From assembly GCA_023213315.1 (NCBI GenBank), contig JAKCPI010031725.1, forward strand, positions 46,155-110,154: a stretch of 64,000 bases of DNA. The letters run 5' to 3'. A model generated the notes under the pieces. The model had not been told where the DNA came from. It did not search any database and saw nothing but the letters and a program-made list of their open reading frames with translations. The DNA is from Euborellia annulipes (lineage: Eukaryota > Arthropoda > Insecta > Dermaptera > Anisolabididae). A program made the translations under genes and the position numbers. This document shows, piece by piece, positions 46,101 to 56,204 of this stretch (within the stretch, counting starts at the first letter, position 1; every line of letters starts with the position of its first letter).

Positions 46101-46814
46101 TAGATAGATAGAATAAAGAATCAAAACTTCGGTGATGTAAAGTGATGATGGTGTAAAAGAAATAAAAAATTCCAACAAATTATTAACTTTTTTTTTTAAA
46201 TTAAAAATTAGACCAAATCTTGGACTGCAAGTTGTTTGCCTACACAACACAAGAGATAAAGACAAAAAATTTCTTTCTCATTGCAAAAGTAGGCCATTAA
46301 AAATTCACTATTAAAAAAACTTAGAGAAAGTTTTCAAAATAATTTATTGTTATTCACTTAAATTTAAAAAATAAAGCTTATTAAAATGATTTTATTAAAA
46401 TTATTAAGTAAATAACCTCTATTATTTAAATTTAATCCAAAATAATCAGATCTATAAAACAAATTTTATTTAAGTTTAATTATACTTTTGAAAAACAATA
46501 AATGAAATAACACGTTTAATTGAGAGTCCAGGAGGCTGGAAAAGTTGAACCTAGTATATAATTAATTACTCTTTCTATATATTTATTCTTTTACCGTCTG
46601 TAGGTGTATTAAATGTGATATTACTTCTCTGTGCCATTTAATTTTATAAAATGATTAGCGTGTTCGATTTTATTTCGTTTTATTCCCAATTAGTTTGACT
46701 TTGTTACTCTAACCATATTCATCCTTAAAACGGACATCAATTGAAACATTGTTTATTTAAAAAAAGAACTGTCAAACATTAGAGAATCAAAAATAAACAG
46801 TGAATCAGTAGAGA
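46101..46814. other. No gene seen; upstream of candidate promoter
   Basis: AT-rich throughout, with no recognised repeats. It borders the GC-rich island abruptly. Confidence 0.45.
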
Positions 46815-47017
46815 TATTGTGTAAGCGACCAGGGAAGCGGGACATGGATGCGTCACACATTGACTTGGCCAGTCACGAATTGCATATGTGTAATTCAAGT
46901 GCAACTTGCAAGTTGCAAGTGCATGTGGCGCTCTGCGGACCGAGAGAGAGCCTGAGAGGGTGCGCGTGTATTACAAGGGGCGAGGACCTTGGCCGCGTAG
47001 GGGATGCGGCGGTGATG

Positions 47018-47031
47018 GTTACCATGGCAAC
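47018..47031. promoter_or_regulatory. RFX-type X-box palindrome in candidate promoter
   Basis: GTTACCATGGCAAC matches the X-box consensus (two half-sites GTNRCC and RGYAAC around AT). RFX proteins bind this motif, often in promoters of ciliary and sensory-neuron genes. It lies about 170 bp upstream of the candidate start codon. The match is seen directly; the function is inferred. Confidence 0.4.
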
Positions 47032-47189
47032 GGCCTAGTTGGCTCCGGGTGGGGGGTTGGTCCGTGTTGCTCGACGAATACGGGCCAGTCGGCCTTGCCG
47101 CGTGGACCTGGCCGTGCCGCCCTGCTTCCCCGCCGTGTGCCTGGGTCTTTGTGACCGCATTGTCACCAGGACATCCCGCAACAATTGGG

Positions 47190-47201
47190 ATGCAAGCGTG
47201 A
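47190..47201 (+). CDS. Minimal upstream ORF (Met-Gln-Ala-stop)
   Basis: ATG CAA GCG TGA ends two bases before the candidate main ATG at 47204 and lies in another frame. Such start-stop-like uORFs next to a main start can reduce or gate translation by reinitiation or leaky scanning. It is visible in sequence only, with no proof that it is transcribed. Confidence 0.25.
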   Translation: MQA

Positions 47202-47203
47202 CA

Positions 47204-47273
47204 ATGGACTCTAATGGCAGCACGGCTTCCGCAGCCGGTGCCGCTGTTGCCGGCCCCGATCCACCGCCGATAG
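47204..47273 (+). CDS. Candidate first coding exon of an unidentified gene (partial, 23 codons)
   Basis: The ATG at 47204 has A at -3 and G at +4 (GTGACAATGG), a good initiation context. The reading MDSNGSTASAAGAAVAGP, then DPPPI, is low-complexity Ala/Gly/Pro-rich, like many unstructured protein N termini. It runs to ATAG/GTAGGA, a strong splice-donor match, leaving a phase-1 junction at 47273. Beyond the donor the base composition drops at once to the AT-rich background, as expected for an intron. The frame is also open upstream without an ATG, and the opposite strand is open as well, both side effects of high GC. I do not recognise the family, and the next exon is not identifiable. The main alternative is a chance frame in a GC-rich island. 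Confidence 0.4.
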
Positions 47274-48990
47274 GTAGGATACCATACAATAAACAGTGTT
47301 TTTGTTTACAAATATTTCTCTTTCTAATTTCTTTGCTAAAAACGCGCATTAAACAATACAAAATTGATCTGGTTTTAAATTATTAAACGCGAAAATGTAT
47401 ATAAATATTGAACTCTTAACTTACTAATGATATATTAATAGTAAATTCCAATATTGCTTCTTTAAACAATCGATCCTTTAATATACTCGTGTTAGATATC
47501 CATCCATCTCACTGTGTTTTATATAAAAAATAAAGATTCATTAATAGAATGCCCTGTTTATTTTTCCCTTTGATGATATATAAACATGTGACTTGACTAG
47601 ATGCGTAAAAACCTCCACTCGAGTATATATTTATATACATGTATTGTTAACATTCATTCATCTTTCTTTAAAAATGACTTCTTTTATCATTTCTAATTAT
47701 AACTGCGTGTATTTGTAACTTTCTTTTTTCAAAAAGTCCTGTGGTATCTCAACAAGATAACATGAAATTCATGTTATTTGAGCATATCATTAATATGTTT
47801 GTTTGTTTTATTTATAAAAGACTCAAATGTGATTCACCAAAACTAACCGGTTTTGATGTAACAAAAGTTCCGGAAATCAAAGGAATATAATAGAAAATTA
47901 AAAAAAAAAATTTATAAAAATCCGGTCGATTATTTAAATTTAGATAGGCCTAATTACCAAAAAAAAATGTGTGAGCATTGATTACAACTCCCTCTCAGTT
48001 AACAAAAGTGGTTAAAAATATCTCTAAATCTACAATACATATATTATTTAAATATTATTTTCCTTATCAACCCCAAAATTCTTATTTAAATTAATAATTT
48101 CGAAACAAAAGCGTTAATTACTTTTTGGCGTTTTTATTTTATATTTCAAAAATAATAATAATAATAATATAAACGAGCACGTGTAATACTTTTTATGTTG
48201 ATGAAAAAAGAAGAAAAAAAATCAATTAAATTGCTCCCCTTTGTTAAGCTGGACAAACAGCTTTTTTTTTAAATATTCTTTTTTTATTAATAACATGTCA
48301 TTCATAACAGTTGTGTAATGACTCCATCATTACTTTTTAGCCCTTAATTTATTTAGTCCCGATAAGATTAGGGAGTGAAACGAAATGAATTAATGAAAAG
48401 CAAATGGATCCATTTGGGACATAAACACGGACTCGTCTGCCCCATTCACCTAGAGAGAATTTAATTAAAAAAAAAATAGAAGAAACTGGGAATTTTTTAT
48501 TTTCCAAACACGAAGCTGTAGCTCCCCTTTGAGAGCCCATAACTTATTCTCTGTGTGTGAACGAAGCGCCCTTGGGAAGTTTGCCAACCCTTGCCACCCC
48601 AAGGCTTAACTCGCTACCCCTCAATTCTAAACAGAGTATTCACAAAGTCCGAAGTCCTATTGGCAAAATGCACCTCGATTTTCTTAATCTACCCCCCTCC
48701 CCTCCTCCATCCTTTATTATTATACTATTTAATTATTCAAATTAACTTTAACTAGAGCGGGTATAATGTGATGATATGTTAAATAAGAAAGATGAATAAT
48801 TCACTATTTATACACAGAGCACAACCACAATTTAAATATAAATTATTATTATAGTTTATTTGTTCTCTTATTAGTCATTAAAATACTAATTAGATTACTA
48901 GCTGACGAGCATGCATTTGGATTTTAACCAGCTACTGAGGACGATTCTGCTCCTTTAATTAAATTATTCATTAACGCTGTATTTTTATTT
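47274..48990 (+). other. Presumptive intron start; no gene seen
   Basis: The sequence drops to AT-rich composition right after the donor. Around 48340-48720 it is somewhat richer in GC and non-repetitive, but both strands give only short unrelated frames there. No acceptor with a matching phase could be tied to the exon at 47204. Confidence 0.25.
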
Positions 48991-48994
48991 CTCT

Positions 48995-49395
48995 TATATA
49001 GGTATATGGCGTCAAAAATTCAGAAGTTTTTGAGTTCAAAAAAGTGTCTTACAAATGATCTGTTTGCATTTGGATAAAATATCTCAAGAACTAAAAGAGC
49101 TACAAGTTTGAAATTTTATACCTCAGAACGCAACACGAACTTTTTGAATTAAATCATCCAAAGAGTTCTAGTTCTTTACTAATACACCTTTTTCTACAAA
49201 TCGGCTCTAAAGATTTTGATTAAATTTCAATTACTTTTTAGATGCTCGTTTCTCATTTTGCCCTCGAAAAATTGTTTGAAGCACCCTTATAAAAATACTA
49301 GGTTAAATTATTGTCATGATAACAAAATTTAAATATTTCCTATGATTATAAATTTTATTTGTCTGATGGGGTTCACTTACACCAGATTTTTTAAA
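48995..49395 (+). mobile_element. Family A, old decayed copy
   Basis: AAATATCTCAAGAACTAAAA, GAGTTCTAGTTCTTTACTAA and the final ACACCAGATTTTTT identify it. Both ends are eroded and there are many substitutions. Confidence 0.6.
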
Positions 49396-49403
49396 TTTAT
49401 TTA

Positions 49404-49580
49404 TTTTTTTTTTTTAAGAAACACTCAAACTTTTTTCTCATTCACACTAACATTCACACATTCTTTTCGGCAACTTGGTATCCAAATGGCTTAAATAAAA
49501 TCATCGGACTGCCTAGGGCCCGAACCCACGACCCTTGGTATACAAACCAACACTCTAACCCCTACACTAAGCCCGAGGGC
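49404..49580 (-). mobile_element. SINE-1, internally deleted, reverse strand
   Basis: The reverse strand has GCCCTCGGGCTTAGTGTAGG, box B (GTGGGTTCGGGCCC), a shortened body and the 3' tail. It abuts the palindromic end of a decayed family A copy at 49393. Confidence 0.75.
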
Positions 49581-50399
49581 CAAATTTAATTAATATTCGA
49601 TATTATTGTTTGATTATTTCAAATATTTATATAAATTTAATCATAAACGAATCATTGACTCGTAGATTACAAAATAAAAGTTTTCTCTTAAGGGACAGGT
49701 GCGAATTAATAATATAAAATGAGTATTATAACAATGAGAGACATATTCGAGTGTGTCTTTTTTTTCAAAAGATTTTTTTTTCTGCGAAATATCATTGTTT
49801 GAAAAACATCTGCCCTGATATTAAAATAGGTCAGAAAAGTTAGTAAAACTTTCAAGATATTGCATAATACTCTCATTTGTATTTAGTAGAGATATAATAT
49901 AGTGTGAGTAAGGATTATGTTAAAGAAAAAAAAAAAGAATTTTGTTTGGGAATATAAAAATATTAATATTGTATATTAATAATAAGTTGATTAATTAATT
50001 TAAAAATGAAATTTCTATTTTTATTTTTGAGAATAAATTGCATTATATTTTCTCTAAAAATACTTGCGCAAGGATTTTGAATGACGTCTTAGCAAACTCT
50101 ACTGATTGTTATCTAGAAAGAAAATAACCCAAATGGAAGGTAGAAAAAATAGCAAAAAGAAAAATAAAAACAAAACATTAACGTAATGAACCATTCTGTT
50201 AAGATGAATGTCTATTAGAAAGATAACAAGGGAGTTTAGCTTTTCCAAGAACAAACCCTTTTTAGACGACCTAACTAAAATCACCTCACTTTAGAAGATG
50301 TCATCAATTCTAACACAATCTGATAAGGCAGCATTTCGGTCTATTTTCCTTTCAAGTGGAAAAAAAAACTTTTATTTGGGGGAATGGAATTCAAATTAC

Positions 50400-50680
50400 A
50401 AACAAAAAATTCTGGTCTGACTTTCAAATAAATAAATAATAAAGAGTAAAGTATGCTCCATACAATTTTGGGGTAAAGATAAGGATTATATATTAAACAA
50501 AATTGATTTATGAATTTTAATCAAAATTTCAAATTTTGAGAAACTTCAAAAGTAAATGAATAAAGTACCTACTAGTACTTTTTGGTCGGATTTTTTAAAA
50601 GCTGCGTGTTGCATGCCAAGGGGGTACTAAAATATAAAATTTCAACTTCTTAGCTCTTTTTGTTCTGAGATCTTTAAAGA
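50400..50680 (-). mobile_element. Family A, old fragment
   Basis: AAATTCTGGTCTGAC is one degraded arm. The body (GTAAATGAATAAAGTACCTA, CTAGCTCTTTTTGTTC-like) follows. Neither end is complete. Confidence 0.5.
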
Positions 50681-50902
50681 ATTTAAATTAATTGACTTTC
50701 CAGGAAGGAATAACTTTCTTAACTTTGATAAAATCCAATAAAAAATTTAATTAAAAACATATACATAAAGGTAAAATAAAATAGCAGAAAAAAAGTAATT
50801 TGATAAAAATAAAAATCCATATTCTTGTCTTGGAAAAATGCGTTCCTGAGTCCTGCCCTGTATTGTTTTAATAAATATCCAAATTTTTGTTTCATTATAT
50901 TT

Positions 50903-51088
50903 TTACTTTCTCTCACCTCAATATAGAGAAAGTCATGTCAAAAATTCGATGTTGAGATTTTGATGGAAATACAAGTTTTGATGTCCCCTGAATCCAAAAA
51001 AGTGGTTTTCGCAGCTTGGTCTGTCTGTCTGTCTTACCAAAGATAAGAGAGAGTTGTGTGCTGTGCGACCAGTCACACCAGATTTTTT
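50903..51088 (+). mobile_element. Family A, 186-bp deletion derivative
   Basis: It keeps the first about 120 bp (ACTTTCTCTCACC to CTGTCTGTCTGTC) fused to the last half of the palindrome (TAAGAGAGAGTTGTGTGCTG, GACCAGTCACACCAGATT). Both termini remain, so it may have been mobile as a short derivative. Confidence 0.7.
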
Positions 51089-52149
51089 TAATGAGTGATT
51101 TATCGGTTATATTGGCATAATGTGTAAACAATCAATTCAGCCTTAAATAAATATTAAAGACCACTTCACACATTTAAGTATAATATTTAAAAAAAAATTT
51201 ATTTAACCACTTACTATCTGAATATAAGCTTTCAAATGAAAATCTTTTTATAGACAAATATATTCCATTAATTATTAAACTATTTAAGCTTGTATAAAAT
51301 GTTAATTACTACTGCAATTAAATTACACACAGTTGAATGATTGTATGTTTTCCAAATTGATTCATTTTATTTACTTCCCTTAATTAATTTCTTTTTCCCC
51401 ATGTTGAATTTGTTTTATTTATCGAAGAGCTCATAAGGTAGTGATGGTCCCCACTTGAGACTCAGATGTTACAGCCTCTATTTATTCCGTTGCAAAAGGC
51501 CCAAATGGCTTCCTATCACGAGACTATTAAATTCGCTCCCCCCCCCCACTTTTAACTCTCAGGCGCGTCATTAAATAAAATATTTCTGACGTTCAACGAG
51601 AGAGTTTAAGATAAAAGCCCTCCTTACCTTGTTCACTCTAACCTAATTGGATTTTACTCAGAGTGGCTAGATCTCATTCAAGACTATTTTATTTTTAATC
51701 TTTTAAATTATATTATATTACCAAGATCAGAGTCACTGGTCACATTTACAATTTGTAACAGTGCATAAGGATCTCGGAGAATAAGAAGTCAGATTTATGC
51801 CCCGATTAAAAAATTGTTTTTTTTTCCTTGGGTTCCTATATCTGAAACACACTTACTTTGCCATTGGCCAAATGGTTTTTCCGACGGCCATTTAATTAAG
51901 TTAAAAAATAAAAAAAAAAATTATATTATATAAAAAAATTCTTATAAGAAATGAATAAAGCAATTTTTCAAGAAGATTGATAGTTTATAATTTAATCAGA
52001 AACTAAAAACAGAGATGACAAAGAAATTATAAAAATTCTGATTTTTCTTTTTTTTCTATTTTTTTTAAATTAAAAATTATTAATTAATACACCGCCTTAG
52101 GCGGACCATATAGCTGGCTCAGGTTTTTATTATATTAATTTTGGAGTTT
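51089..52149. other. No gene seen
   Basis: AT-rich, with a poly-C run at about 51539 in a GC-balanced patch (51430-51620). No terminal repeats were identified. Confidence 0.45.
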
Positions 52150-52375
52150 AGGCTTTCACAATTGTTATCATTAGTAAAGGAATTTGATTTTTGGTTTAGC
52201 TGTGGTTTATTTGTAAAAATTACAACGTTTCGGCCACTCATTCTGTGGCCTTCTTCAGGTACAATTCAAGTAAGATTACAAAGGTTGTGACAATCTTTGT
52301 AATCTTACCTAAAACTGAAATGTACATGAAGAAGGAAAATAAACCACAGTTAAACCGAAAATAAAATGTTTTTAT
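52150..52375. mobile_element. Fold-back element
   Basis: The outer arms TTTTTGGTTTAGCTGTGG and CCACAGTTAAACCGAAAA pair, as do GATTACAAAG and CTTTGTAATC nearer the centre. The left arm carries an intact hammerhead-like motif on the minus strand; the right arm copy is degraded (ATGAAGAAGG). The 94-codon minus frame overlaps part of it and is incidental. Confidence 0.7.
52215..52266 (-). ncRNA. Hammerhead-ribozyme-like motif
   Basis: On the minus strand: stem I TAC/GTA, box CTGAAGA, spare A, stem II GGCCAC/GTGGCC with a 7-base loop, GAAAC, triplet GTT. Helix III ACGU is self-complementary. Confidence 0.5.
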
Positions 52376-52780
52376 TATTAACTCAAAAAAATTTATGATA
52401 AAAAAAACACCAAGATCTGAATAAAATATTCTGAACAACAGCAAAAATAAATAAAAATATTTTATATTGGAGAATAAAACAAATTTATTATAAATCTCTT
52501 TATAATAAAAAGAAACGCCCATCTTTGAATGAAAGCTCGTTTAAATATCTGCGTGATGCGTTGATTGCCTATTTTTCAGGAGTGGCGAGTAGTTCACCCC
52601 ATTCTTACTCCACTGTAGATTGGAAAATAGTCCTTATGCCCTTCTATTAAAAAAAGACTATAAGATTTAATGTTTTATTACAAGTTTACACCTACAAATA
52701 CACTCTACCTTCTCAACTATTACTTCATTAAATAAATAAACTAAATTATTTTTTATTTATTTTTATATTTGCCTTTTTAT

Positions 52781-53039
52781 TAGGAACCGACCGAATATTC
52801 GGTTTCGGTTACGGTTTCGGCCGTAGTTTCGGTTTCGGCCAAAAAGTAGCCGAAACTGGAGTCTTAAAAAAAAAGGTAAAATGATTTTCACGGAGGGGAA
52901 AAAAATTTCGAAAAAAAAAAATATATACATTTTTTTTATAGGAAATACAAGTTTCGGTTTCGGTTACGGTTTCGGCCGAAACTAAGGTTGAGGCCGAATA
53001 TTCGGTTTGGGTTGAAAATCTTGTTTCGGTCGGACCCTA
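52781..53039. mobile_element. hAT-type MITE rich in GTTTCGG
   Basis: It starts TAGGAACCGACCGAATATTC and ends CGGTCGGACCCTA. CTTTTTAT is duplicated exactly (52773-52780 and 53040-53047). The interior is made of GGTTTCGG repeats in both orientations. A relative lies at 55235-55336. Confidence 0.85.
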
Positions 53040-53047
53040 CTTTTTAT

Positions 53048-54009
53048 ATCTTTTTGGCTTAGTTCATACTTAGGAATTAATTAGTGCAAATTTAAATTAT
53101 TAAACAATTTAAGAAAAAATTTAATAATATCTAAAAGTTTGTTTAATTCTTTATAAAATCCTTGAAACCTTTGAAATATTCCGTTAATATATATATTTTT
53201 TTTTTTTTTTTTCATTTTTAATATTCATACCTGGTCCAGCTCATCTTGTTTGATATACTGTACGTTGCAAAGAAACAAATAAACAAATGCAAATGTTTAT
53301 ACTGTTATTTACAGTATAAAACTAACGTGCTCAGAATCCTCTTTGAAACTTTTGATCTTAAAAAAAAAAAATTGTTTTTGTTTTTTATTAAATAGAAAAA
53401 AAAAAATAATTAAAATTATTTTAAAAGATAACATTAAGATAAATCTAAAATTTTATCAAAAGTGGTTTATTAAGCCATTAGTTTGACCGCTTTTTCCTAG
53501 ATAATGGAGGCGATTTTATATTAGGCCTTTTATTTCGCTTAGAATTAATGATTTGTAATGTTAAGTGCCACCGTATTTCTCTAAATTCAATTAGCTACTT
53601 TATTATTATTTTTAACTTAAAATTTTCTTTTTAAAATTATACTTTTTTCTAAATTTTTAGTTTTTAATAAAATTTTGGGGAACTATTCAAGTATATAATT
53701 TTTTTCTTAAATAATAACTTAACTATCTAAAGTAAAATGATAAGTATAATTTATATTTCATGATAACCCTTCAAGGTCTTTGAATAAATTTATTTTTCTA
53801 ACGTTATATTTAATTCAAATATTTATTTACGACTGCAGTGCTATGGACTAGTTGTAGGGCATGCTGAGTACCAGTCGGCAGTTACGTAGTTTAACTCCCG
53901 AAGTCAGCTATCTTTTTCGGTCAATTTTGGTTAATAAATATTAAATTGTGTTCTAGATACTGAAGTTCGAAGAGACTTCAACCTTTTTATTATATCTTAT
54001 TTATTAAAT
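53048..54009. other. No gene seen
   Basis: A tRNA-like patch at 53830-53905 (CTAGTTGTAGGGCATGCTGA) may be a worn SINE head. The rest is AT-rich. Confidence 0.35.
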
Positions 54010-54420
54010 CACCTATGACTTAAAGGTAGACCATTGTCTCCTGATACCAGAGGTCAAGGGTTCCGACCCAGGCAGGGGCGGATTAAAGGGGGCAGGGGCG
54101 ATCGCCCCCCCCCCCCCCGAGAAGAAATTCACAATGTTATAAAAACTAGTAATCTAAAGAAATTATGATTTCCGGGCTTTAATTTCAATTGAATTTGTTA
54201 CCAATCAATTTAAATAAATAGGAAAGGAGTCTAAATGGCCATAGATGCCCACAAAGTCCTTAAAGGCCCCGACAAAATTGCATTAATCCGCCACTGGACC
54301 CAGGCGACAAAACTTTTTTAATTGAATTGAATACCATTCGATTGAAATAAATAAGGTCGGTGTTTAAATGGCCTCCGATGCCGAAAAATACCTTTAAACA
54401 AATTTAAAAAAAAAATAAAA
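54010..54420 (+). mobile_element. SINE-2 split by a hAT MITE
   Basis: A diverged head (CTATGACTTAAAGGTAGACC) and box B (AAGGGTTCCGACCCAGG) are followed by the MITE at 54073-54296. Then the SINE body resumes (GCGACAAAACTTTTTTAATT) and ends at GATGCCGAAAAATACC. Confidence 0.85.
54073..54296. mobile_element. hAT-type MITE containing a SINE-2 tail
   Basis: It starts CAGGGGCGGATTAAAGG and ends CATTAATCCGCCACTG. GACCCAGG is duplicated exactly (54065-54072 and 54297-54304) in the surrounding SINE-2. Its own interior carries another SINE-2 3' part (CCAATCAATTTAAATAAATA to TAAATGGCCATAGATGCC). Confidence 0.85.
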
Positions 54421-54669
54421 CAAATAAATTTTTATAATTTAAAAAAACCTCTTGAGAGAAATCTCCGAAATCAATATATTAATATTTGCCAGGAAAGCAG
54501 AAAATATTTCGGATATGAAATGTAATTTCCTTAAATTTTGAATTTGCCTATAGCTAAAAGGAAGTTAATTTTGATCGATAGAAGTGAATATGAGGTTTCT
54601 TAAATTTGTTTTTTTAATCCTTATTTGCTTTTTATTATCAGTAGTAATAAATTGATTGAACGACACTCT

Positions 54670-54881
54670 ACTCTAGTACTATAGAGTAAAGATAGAGAAA
54701 TAATTGCCATGGTAATAAAATATGAAAATTTTCCCATGTTTATAATTTTTACATCTTGAATTCTAATATATCAGCTAAATCTAAATATATGTTTACAAAA
54801 AAAATCTGGCGTGACAAGCACAGAGCACAACTTTCAATTACCAAAGGTAAAAGAAAGTTGTGCTGTGCAACCATATTTTTT
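54670..54881 (+). mobile_element. Family A, right part only
   Basis: It has the X-box-like ATTGCCATGGTAAT, AATCTGGCGTGACAAGCAC and an eroded palindrome. The left half is absent. Confidence 0.7.
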
Positions 54882-54963
54882 AATAAGTAAAGATCATTCA
54901 CATTGTTATTATTTGATTACCATACCATAATAATATTATACATTCAGAACGCAATATTATATT

Positions 54964-55146
54964 ATTACCCTTTTAATTTGTTATTCTTCCTATCTAATAG
55001 GAACTTCTTGAATCTTACAACATCTTTTATATAATAATTCTTACACTATTGTTTTCTCTTGATATCATGGGTCAAAGTAATATTTTCTTTTAGTGAAAGC
55101 CACTTCTTTTACATGTATAATTTTATAATTGTTCCCAAATTGTATT
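54964..55146 (+). repeat. Direct duplication, left copy (183 bp)
   Basis: From ATTACCCTTTTAATTTG to CCCAAATTGTATT it is repeated 377 bp downstream with a single visible one-base indel. Confidence 0.9.
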
Positions 55147-55234
55147 AGAAGACTAAAATTTTTTCTCCCTCAAGAAAAAATTATTTGACCTTTTTTTTTT
55201 TGGATGCAGTCTCATCCCATTTTTTAGACTCTGG

Positions 55235-55336
55235 TTTCGGCCCGAAAGGTTCGGCCACTTTTTGGGAAACCAAACTAGGCGAAACCATGATTTTTGGCGA
55301 AAGCAAACCTAACGAAACCGAATATTCGGTGGTTCC
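55235..55336. repeat. hAT MITE fragment related to 52781
   Basis: It ends CGAAACCGAATATTCGGTGG and carries GGCGAAACC-type repeats. It lies exactly between the two halves of a 183-bp direct duplication. Confidence 0.55.
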
Positions 55337-55340
55337 AATT

Positions 55341-55524
55341 ATTACCCTTTTAATTTGTTATTCTTCCTATCTAATAGGAACTTCTTGAATCTTACAACAT
55401 CTTTTATATAATAATTCTTACACTATTGTTTTCTCTTGATATCATGGGTCAAAGTAATATTTTCTTTTAGTGAAAGCCACTTCTTTTACATGTATAATTT
55501 TATAATTGATTCCCAAATTGTATT
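55341..55524 (+). repeat. Direct duplication, right copy (184 bp)
   Basis: It is identical to 54964-55146 except for one extra base (ATTGATTCCC against ATTGTTCCC). The interval between copies contains a hAT MITE fragment. Confidence 0.9.
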
Positions 55525-55605
55525 TATTATATAAATCTTCAAAGTTTTCTTCAATCTTTTTTTAGGGCATTTATTAATATACAAACTTGATTAGATTATT
55601 TATAC

Positions 55606-55740
55606 CTAGGGACACGAAAAAAGTATCGATACTTACTGGTATCGATACTTTTGTTTCGATAGTAGTACTTTTTTTACTCGATACTTTTCTCATATGAGTA
55701 CTTGATTGCCGGTATCGAATGAAAAGTAGGCCTACTCATT
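55606..55740. repeat. hAT MITE fragment related to 11777
   Basis: It has TAGGGACACG, TATCGATACTT and TACTCGATACTTTTCT, which match the sub-terminal part of the MITE at 11777. The other end is missing. Confidence 0.6.
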
Positions 55741-56204
55741 CAAATATTTTTTCTTTTTTTCGGAATCTTAGGCCATATAGACTTCAATCGTTACACAAGT
55801 ATTTTGATTACGATTCTGCCAATTAAACTATCGTTTAAATCAGCATCCAAATCCAATTTATTATTATAGCACTTAACTTTAAACTTTAATTGAGAATAAA
55901 ATACATATATCTATCGTTTCAATGATTATTTACCTTAGAGTTTAAACTCGAATTGAGTATAGACAAAGCCATGATTAGAATTATATACTCATTTTACACA
56001 TCAAACCTCAATAATATTATTATTATATCAGCATTTCCCAAACTTGTTTGACCGCAGTCCTCCACGAGGTTTTAAAATAAAAATAAAAAAAAAATAATAT
56101 TTACAAAACAAATTTTATTTTTTATTTAATAAAAATCAAGTTATAGGGACAGGATCTAAATGCCGAAAAAGACCTTGAATTAAAAAAAAAAGTTATTTTT
56201 TGGT

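Larger units (their letters stand above)
46815..47203 (+). promoter_or_regulatory. GC/CpG-rich island, candidate promoter and 5' UTR
   Basis: This is the longest non-repetitive GC-rich stretch in an otherwise AT-rich window, with many CpGs and no similarity to the repeat families described here. It contains a perfect 14-bp X-box type palindrome (GTTACCATGGCAAC, 47018-47031), the binding motif of RFX transcription factors. Near 46894-46925 it has a cluster of CAAGTGCAACTTGCAAG-type direct and inverted repeats. It leads into an ATG and a splice donor. I infer a promoter or 5' UTR of a plus-strand gene. No TATA box is evident, as is common for CpG-rich promoters. A GC-rich transposon relic cannot be excluded, but no terminal repeats were found. 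Confidence 0.45.

Noticed and set aside
46906..47154. An 82-codon plus-strand frame in the island
   Set aside because: It is in a different phase from the ATG/donor exon and is rich in Arg/Gly from CpG-rich sequence. No family features.
47035..47361. A 108-codon minus-strand frame through the GC-rich island
   Set aside because: High GC leaves all frames open. The plus strand has a better start context and a splice donor, and the minus frame has no such signals.
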